From: Turbatrix aceti
Taxonomy: Eukaryota > Nematoda > Chromadorea > Rhabditida > Panagrolaimidae
Direction of reading: 5' to 3'
NCBI GenBank assembly: GCA_963969345.1
Contig: OZ017766.1
Coordinates: forward strand, 3,472,001 to 3,536,000
Length of the DNA stretch: 64,000 bases
Under the pieces are notes generated by a model. The model was not told where the DNA came from, did no database searches, and saw nothing but the letters and a program-made list of their open reading frames with translations. The position numbers were made by a program, and so were the translations under genes. Positions 57,701 to 64,000 of this stretch are shown piece after piece (within the stretch, counting starts at the first letter, position 1; every line of letters begins with the position of its first letter).

Positions 57701-58126
57701 TTCACCGCGGTTCTCCAGGTTCTGCTGGTCGTTCTGTGGTTTTTGAAGTGACTTGTATACTCCCACCGGGCTCTTTGTTGTCTCATCGCCCACTTGAAGT
57801 TTCTTGGGAACGCGCAATCAATGTTGCTTTGTAGTCTCGTGTCTGAATGCCGTCGTCGCCGGGTGGCATCACGTCACGTACGGGATTTCGCACTTTTACG
57901 CACTTACAACCCCACCTACGAAAACCCTAATTAGACCCCTGAGTGGCCGGCATCCGGCATTTGGACACAATGAGCCTCGCTAATTACCCAATTTGGTCGC
58001 TCTTCCACGGCCGAATTTGTTTTTACATGGCTGAATGAGCGTAACCTAGCCGAGTTTCCATTTATAGCCTCCTCCTATGTTAGCTCGGACTTAAAAAAAT
58101 GTGTTCTGAGTAGCCTCCTCTGCTCT
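54774..58126. other. Gene-poor spacer
   Basis: About 3.3 kb without a clear gene. A 188-codon frame (54845-55411) has no recognised domain. A GAC repeat (57310-57332) encodes Asp in a 144-codon frame that I regard as chance. Upstream exons of the 58188 membrane protein may lie here but could not be placed. Confidence 0.35.
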
Positions 58127-58187
58127 ATGGCGTGCAACGAGACGAGTGGACTTTGTACCGCGTTGTTACCCGAAGTGCGCGTTGCAG

Positions 58188-59319
58188 CACAATTCCAGCC
58201 CAATTTTGACCATCTTCATACTCCTCACCGGCGTGGCCGGGGGCCTTGCCTTCGTGCTAGCTGCGATCTACCTCTTCCGCTTCTGCACCGCAGGCAAGGC
58301 CGACGAGGACAAAGAGCCCGACCCCGAGGATCGCAGGATCCGGTACCAGCAGCAGGCGCCCGGCACCGGCATCATGACCCAGGCCGCAGTGGCCGCTGCC
58401 AATCCGCTCTACCACCACTTTGCGCCATACGAAGAGCTCCCGGGCGGCCCGGAGGCGAGCGACACCGCGCTCACGCAACTTCTCGCGGGAGTCGGCATCA
58501 ACGATCATAAAAGGTGTGTTTCGGGGTGCGGGAGGGAAAACGTCATTCGATAAAGTCGCGTGAGCCCAAAAAAAATCAGTCAAAAGGTAAACATTCAGCA
58601 GAACACATTTTAGAACTTTAAAAATAGTCAAAAAGTGACGTGCAACATTCAAAAAATTGATAATTTGATGCATTTCAGCTACGCGGCTTTGCTGGATTTC
58701 GCGAACGACGCCCAGCGGATAGCGCAGGTCTTCCCGCTGCTCAACAGGTCCACGAGCCCGAGCCAGCACGGTCGGCAGCCTTCGATCATCGACTGCGAGT
58801 CGATGGCGGAGCAGGGAATCGGCAACGGCCCCATCGAGGCCAACGGCTCCAGGGATGACACCGGAATGCACATTCCACGGCCCCGGGCTTCGCTGCACCC
58901 CGACTCACCCAGGGGCTCGTACCACGCGTCGACGGCATCCGTCGTGACCAGTGGCGCAGGGGGCAGTCCGTCGGCGAGCGGGACAGCGTCCTTTCTCAAC
59001 GTTCAGTCGAACCTCACTTATCGCGCGAATTCTGCGGATCTTCTGACGCCGCATCTGTCAGCGGCCAACGGCGAAGACCCTCGACGGGCCTCATTCGACT
59101 CGACAGGACGCCGACCCGGTACCGGACGCAAGCTGCCCTCGATCGAACACCTCGAAAAGGCCAACAAAGAACAGGTACGTTCAGATAAATTTATTTATGT
59201 TCCAAAAATAGGGCAAGTTGGGTTCTGGCACGAAATCAGCACGCGCAAGGCATGAGCGGAGATCATCACGCAGAGTGAGTGATAACTGTTTACGTGTGGC
59301 ATCAAAAATTCAGAGATGA
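58188..59319 (+). CDS. Single-pass membrane protein, N-terminus missing
   Basis: Exons 58188-58513, 58679-59174 and 59212-59319 join in frame. The first starts after GCGTTGCAG and opens with HNSSPILTIFILLTGVAGGLAFVLAAIYLFRFC, giving one membrane segment. The following 290 residues are acidic then Ser/Gly/Pro-rich (PLYHHFAPYEELPGG, SYAALLDFANDAQRIAQVF, many SxS and RxxS sites), probably cytosolic. The first exon or exons are not found: ATG 58127 is out of frame with this exon. The end is also uncertain: with the 37-nt last intron (GTACGT...AAATAG) the tail is basic and stops at 59319, without it the frame ends at 59255. I do not recognise the family. Confidence 0.6.
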
Positions 59320-59464
59320 TGGTGTGGGAGATCTTCTGGGCAAGGAAAGTCTCTTCTTAAAGCCTCTGCAAGTAGAAGTTGAAGTGTTCTGGCACATTTA
59401 ATTTGTATGGGTTTGTTGGATGCGTGGTTGGACCACGAGAGAGAGCTACGGCGCTCCGGGGGTC

Positions 59465-61203
59465 TCACGACGATTCTACAGCTACGGTGGGAGCGGGGAC
59501 GTCGCAGGCGGCCGGCTCGAGAGACGCCGAGGGCGGCGGTGAGCAGTCAGACGACAGGTACTGCGCGAAGCAGCGACGGAAGATGGGCGTCAGCGCTTCG
59601 GAGGCGTTGCTGATGTTGTAGTCGACGCCCTGCGTGGACTTGGTCTGCTGGTGCATCTTCTCCGCGTGCTCTTTGACTTCCGGCTCGCAGGGGAAGTTTT
59701 GCTTGCATTTTTTGCACCTGAAATGGGGACCGATAATTCAAGAACCCTAATTTTAAGAGAGGTACTTACCGGTAGATGTGATGCGCAGTGGCCATGTGGC
59801 TGAGCAGGGAGTCCCTCTTCGCAGCGACCTCGGCGTGGCAGACGGCGCAGCTGACGTGCGTGGCAGCCTCGCCGCAGCCCTCGAGCACCCGCTGCACGAG
59901 CTCGTAGTAGGTCAGCTTGATCTTGGACTGACTGTTGCGCGGGAAACAGGTCGAGAGGAGCTCGCAGAGCACCGACATGTCCCGGCGGTCCTCGTAGCAG
60001 CTGCGGGCACGCGGGTGCTTCTCGACCATGTGCGTGAACATGGTGTTCAGCTCGGTCGTCGAGTACGAGCAGATCTTGCACGTGAGCTGCGATGCCGACG
60101 TGTGCGACGTGACGTGGGAGCGGACGGCGTTTTCGTTGTTGACAACTTTGTCGTGGCAGAGCGCGCACTGCAGGCTTCGTTCGCGGTTTCTGAGGAGCTT
60201 GAGCTTGCGGTAGAACTCGATGTGCGCCTTGCGCTGGGCCTTGGTCTTGATGAACTGGTCGCCGACGACGTCGATGAACTCCTCGTCGTCCTCGTCGCAG
60301 GAGCCGCGCGGACTGCTCGCAGGCACGGAGACGACGGCGCCAGCGGTGCAGATCGAAGTAGCGGGCCTCGTCGCCGGGAGACGCACGCACTGGGGCGCTT
60401 CCTGGGTCGCGGGAAGCTGGTTGCAGGGTTTTGCCGCTGAAAATGTACTTTTACATCTTCAGTCGTTTTCAAATGGCATTTTTGGGGTTCAAAGGATCAA
60501 AGGTGACGCCTGTAGGCCGTAATTGGCAACTGCGGGCAGACAGCCTTCGCAAACGAGTACCCCCTTGCAAAACATTTTTTGAATAAATCTCGGGGTGTGC
60601 GAGAAAAACGAGCGTGCCCTTACCTCCGGACTGTGTCGGCGCCGGCGCCGGCGGCTTTTGACTGGCAGACGAGTACAAGGCGGCGGGCAGACTGCTCTGT
60701 GATTTCAACTGTCTATCTGTCATCTGGCAATAGCGCTTGGCTATTTCGGCATTCGCGTCCGATGCCGACGACCGCCGTTTGACAGAGGCCGGGGGCGGTG
60801 GCTGCTGCGTCGTTTGGAAAGGAACGGCCCCGGCCAGGGGCACCGAGGAGGTCGTCGGAGGGGTGATGCACTTCGCCTGGGTCAGCAGACCGGCCATCAG
60901 ATCGCCGGGGACAGCGGCTGCCGTCTGCGTCTGCTGCATCATCTTGAACGCGTAGAGGGCCGCCATGCACTGCTGCTGCTGTTGTAGCTGCTGCTGGTGC
61001 TGCAGCTGCTGTTGCTGGAGCTGCAGCTCTTGCTGCTGCTTCTGGAGGTAGAGCTGATGAAGGTACTGCATCTGAAGGGGATTCGTGGGTTGCGCTGGAA
61101 TGTAGGAAGGCGCCTTCTGGTTGGCATTCATCATCTGCAGGCAATACATCTGGTAGATCCCGTAGAGGTTGTTCAGCGCGGAAGCGTTGCCCGGATTATC
61201 CAT
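59465..61203 (-). CDS. Four-finger C2H2 zinc-finger protein with polyglutamine N-terminus
   Basis: Minus-strand exons 61203-60624, 60436-59770 and 59717-59465 encode 499 residues. Residues 1-193 are Gln/Met/Ala/Pro-rich, with several short Gln runs. An acidic patch (CDEDDEEFIDVVGDQF) precedes a basic helix (AQRKAHIEFYRKLKLLRNRER). Four C2H2-type fingers follow at about 284-305 (CALC...HVTSH), 313-334 (CKIC...HMVEKH), 390-412 (CAVC...HMATAH) and 417-440 (CKKC...HAEKMH). They are widely spaced rather than linked in tandem by TGEKP, so DNA binding is not certain. A Pro/Ala/Ser tail ends the protein. It is probably a nuclear regulator; I do not recognise the orthologue. The ATG is 2 nt after a CTTGCAG. 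Its 3' end lies 145 bp from that of the convergent membrane-protein gene. Confidence 0.82.
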
Positions 61204-64000
61204 TTCTGCAAGCGTGAGCCAATTAGAACGAGTTGTCTCGGATAGGCAGGCGCGAACAGGTATGGTCAACGTCGGCAGGCAGAAAGTGAGCGTCTTCAGC
61301 GCTCGTCGGAGGGGTATATATACTCACGCCGGCATGACGCAAGGAGGTGATGGACGAGAGAGGAGGGGGCTGTTATCAGCGAGCGCGCACGCCTAGCTAC
61401 GCCTGGCTCGGCAGGCAAAAGGGAAAGGAACAGGCCGCATCGCGTCCGCTCTTTAAATACACTTGCCTGACAGGAAAAAGCTGCTGCGAATGCTTTTGCA
61501 GTCGGCTTCTGTATTTCTGCTCTAGGCATGCTGTCTGCCAGGCTCCGCCCCCTGCGTGTATCACGTTTGTTTCGCTTTCGGTGTGTTACGGTCCTCGGTG
61601 AGTCACAGGCACAGATCTGGCGCAAAGGTTGTGTATCAGCTAATCTAATGTGCGTCGTTTAATTTCATGTGCCATTTACCATAATCCCCCTCTACTTCCT
61701 GCTACGCAGTGGTCGGTTTATACAAAACTTTTGTCGCCCAGAAGAGGCGCTCTCAAGTTCGTGCAAAGCGGATAGAAAATTATGACGAATCCGCGTACTA
61801 ATCACCAACCACAACAAACCCCGCATTATGCAGCGTCGAGCGACACGCAACAGATACAACTCGGTTGAACGTTTTCTGGAAATAGATAAAACTTGTGGTA
61901 CACTCCGTGGCTGCAACACCAAATCCCAGAAGTCAGAACATCAGGAGCATATACTTTTGAACGACTACAAAAACAACGTTATCGCCGCTTTTAAAAACGA
62001 CCGGGACCCCCATAATTGTCCCTTGATGGGACGATAACGAGCGATAGAAGAAGCCAGCACTTACTACACGTGTAGCATCTTTTTCGCCAGCATGACATCG
62101 AATGATCCGCCGGGATCCCTTACAGGGCCCTTGCAACCACCGCACTCCGCCCTGCGTAACAAAAAGAATCACCTGGATGACAAAACAAACCTGATCAAAG
62201 GTTGTGCAGCGCAAACACGCGTCATTAGGGGCGGTAATCTGTTTTTTTCCGCTCAAGTTCGCCTAGGCCCATAAAAGTGAGATGCAGTCAAACTGCATCA
62301 ATCAGAACGAAAAGTAAAATTAAACGAACGCCTTATCTGCATTCTGTTTTCTCAGACGTCACCTGAATGCATTAATACTCAAATTTCTCCCAAGTGCACT
62401 GCGAACAGGAGTTTTGCCTCTTCCCGGCGGCTCTCACGACGACGACGCACCGTATCACCCTCCATAAAACACCCGGAGTCTGCAGCGAAGCCCTCTCATG
62501 ACCACATCACCTGCGAAGTCGCGGTGATAACACTGCAGCTACACTTATTTACTACTACCCGGCCAAAGTCCAGCGCTCGTGATCCAAGTGAACTAATCTA
62601 TCCTCCACTCCTCCCCCTGCCTCGCCAGGTATTTATAGAGTCGGCTACGCGTGCGCGCGGCGATTCAACCCGTGTTGCAGGTCAGGGAGGGAGTCAAGAC
62701 ACGGTAAAAGGGGCCCAATCAGGAGAATCCAACGATCAGCACACGTCATCTTTAAAGACACCATTAAACGGCCCACGTAGCATGCGAATTGCACCAATGC
62801 CGCATAATGAAGCACTAATGGATGCATACGAGGATCACATGCGGGGCTAATGCACTGCAGCACAATCACATTCCCGCTCTGCTCACGACGCCGGTCCCAC
62901 GAAAATAACGGTCGTTATGGTGGAAAACGAGAGTCTTGCGGAAGGTGATCGTACAGCAAAGCGTCATCGCCGCTTTAAATTATGTTTTCGGGGAAGAGAA
63001 AAAGGAAAGCGATACTATTTTGTACCATGCCGTGCAGGCCGCCGACGACGGTGACTAGCCAGGGAAAAGGCCCGTTCCGGCTCTTTCCGCGGCGGGGAAC
63101 AGTGCCGGCCCGAGTCCCTGTGGCCCCTATCAACGCAGGAGCAACTTCCAGAAATCAGCGCATACCTCTACCGTCTTCAACGCACCGACACACAGCTGCC
63201 TTATATACCCCGAGGTCGGAACAAATTAGGTGCGTCACACGCGCATGCATACGTACCAAATTAATTAAACACATCCAGTTCGTCGCTTGTTGCAAGTGCG
63301 GGTGGATATTTATGGGCTGCATCGATCACACAGATAGACAGATGCCCGTCCGGCAGGCAGGTGTGGCTGGGGCCATCGGCGGCCTCTGGGGAAACACAGG
63401 TACTCATTCATGTCAGAGGTACAACCAAATTACTCCAATAGTAACAGAAGAAAAACGCGTTTCCGCTCACCAGCACAACAGAAATGATCAAGATCATTTT
63501 GTCCCCCTAGTTCAAAGATGATCACTGTACAAGTTCAGGGCGAAAATTCATCAAGCACAGGTGCAATGTGCGCGCTAAGCAAACCTTTACCCACTTCCCC
63601 TCATCTGGGTGTACCAGTTTGTTGCAGGCAGGTTGCAACACTCTTTTTAAACTTTTTAATCGCATCGCAAAAGACAGCAAAGATCTGGGTGTTCTGTTTT
63701 TTGCGTGTTTTTCAAGCCAAACACGTGACTGCGACGTGAAAAAAAGTTAAAAAGGGGGACAAGCAGGGGCGATCGGGGGCGCGAGCGTCTCCAAAACTAA
63801 ACATGTAGGTACATAGCTTTTTTTGAAGAAGACAAACAAACGCGTAAGCAAACACCCCGCATTTACGATCCAGCAAGCTGATTGCAACTGACCTCGACGG
63901 CGCTAGGGGTCACTGTCACCGTCGTATCTAGAGCCTAGATACGATGGTTTAGAGGGGGGCAACGAAGGCTGAATACGGGGGCGGCACGCTGACTCCATTG
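61204..64000. other. Gene-free right end
   Basis: About 2.8 kb with no gene I can support. A TATATATA stretch near 61314-61321 could belong to the zinc-finger promoter. A perfect 10-bp inverted repeat with 3-nt spacer (TCGTATCTAG / CTAGATACGA) lies at 63922-63944. Confidence 0.35.

Noticed and set aside
58155..58187. 33-nt intron linking ATG 58127 to the membrane-protein exon
   Set aside because: The junction is out of frame, so this start is not supported.
1..64000. tRNA, rRNA and CRISPR arrays
   Set aside because: I scanned by eye for T-loop boxes, rRNA motifs and regularly spaced direct repeats and found none; a covariance-model search would be needed to exclude tRNAs.

Overview
The window is eukaryotic, from an animal. 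Most genes are split by short spliceosomal introns, many only 44-60 nt long, that end in T-rich acceptors (TTTTCAG, TTTTTAG, TTTGCAG). Coding exons are rich in G or C at third codon positions, while introns and spacers are A/T-rich. The protein set (forkhead factor, CNOT2, RFC5, MED30, glycogen debranching enzyme, Ras GTPase) is metazoan. A haem peroxidase with two N-terminal ShK domains, the tiny introns and the T-rich acceptors suggest a small-genome invertebrate, most simply a nematode or other ecdysozoan. A CFAP57-type axonemal protein does not fit a typical nematode, so the phylum stays open.

Layout. Bases 1-7080 hold no gene but contain two mobile-element-like structures: a 931-bp hAT-type element with an 8-bp target duplication, and a foldback repeat of about 1 kb. 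Bases 7081-32259 are gene dense: a small membrane protein (+), an unidentified exon pair (-), a forkhead gene (+) that overlaps tail-to-tail with a GOLM-like gene (-), CNOT2 (+), a degenerate aspartic protease homologue with a GPI-like tail (+), a four-pass membrane protein (-), RFC5 (+) closely followed by MED30 (+), then the debranching enzyme AGL (-). A ShK/peroxidase gene (-) follows at 33226-35759. A gene-poor stretch leads to a very acidic prothymosin-like gene (-, 39814-40746). Bases 43610-49017 hold a CFAP57-like WD40/coiled-coil gene (+) and an R-Ras/M-Ras-type GTPase (-). Another gene-poor stretch carries a 1558-bp Tc1-type foldback element flanked by TA. The window ends with a single-pass membrane protein (+) and a four-finger C2H2 protein (-), tail to tail, then about 2.8 kb without recognisable genes.

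The genes do not form one pathway. Themes are transcription (forkhead, CNOT2, MED30, zinc finger), replication (RFC5), glycogen breakdown (AGL), and secreted or membrane proteins. Exon boundaries were set by hand from GT/GC...AG signals, frame continuity across junctions and remembered family motifs. The phases close exactly in the well-resolved genes. N-termini, alternative last exons and all untranslated regions are less certain.
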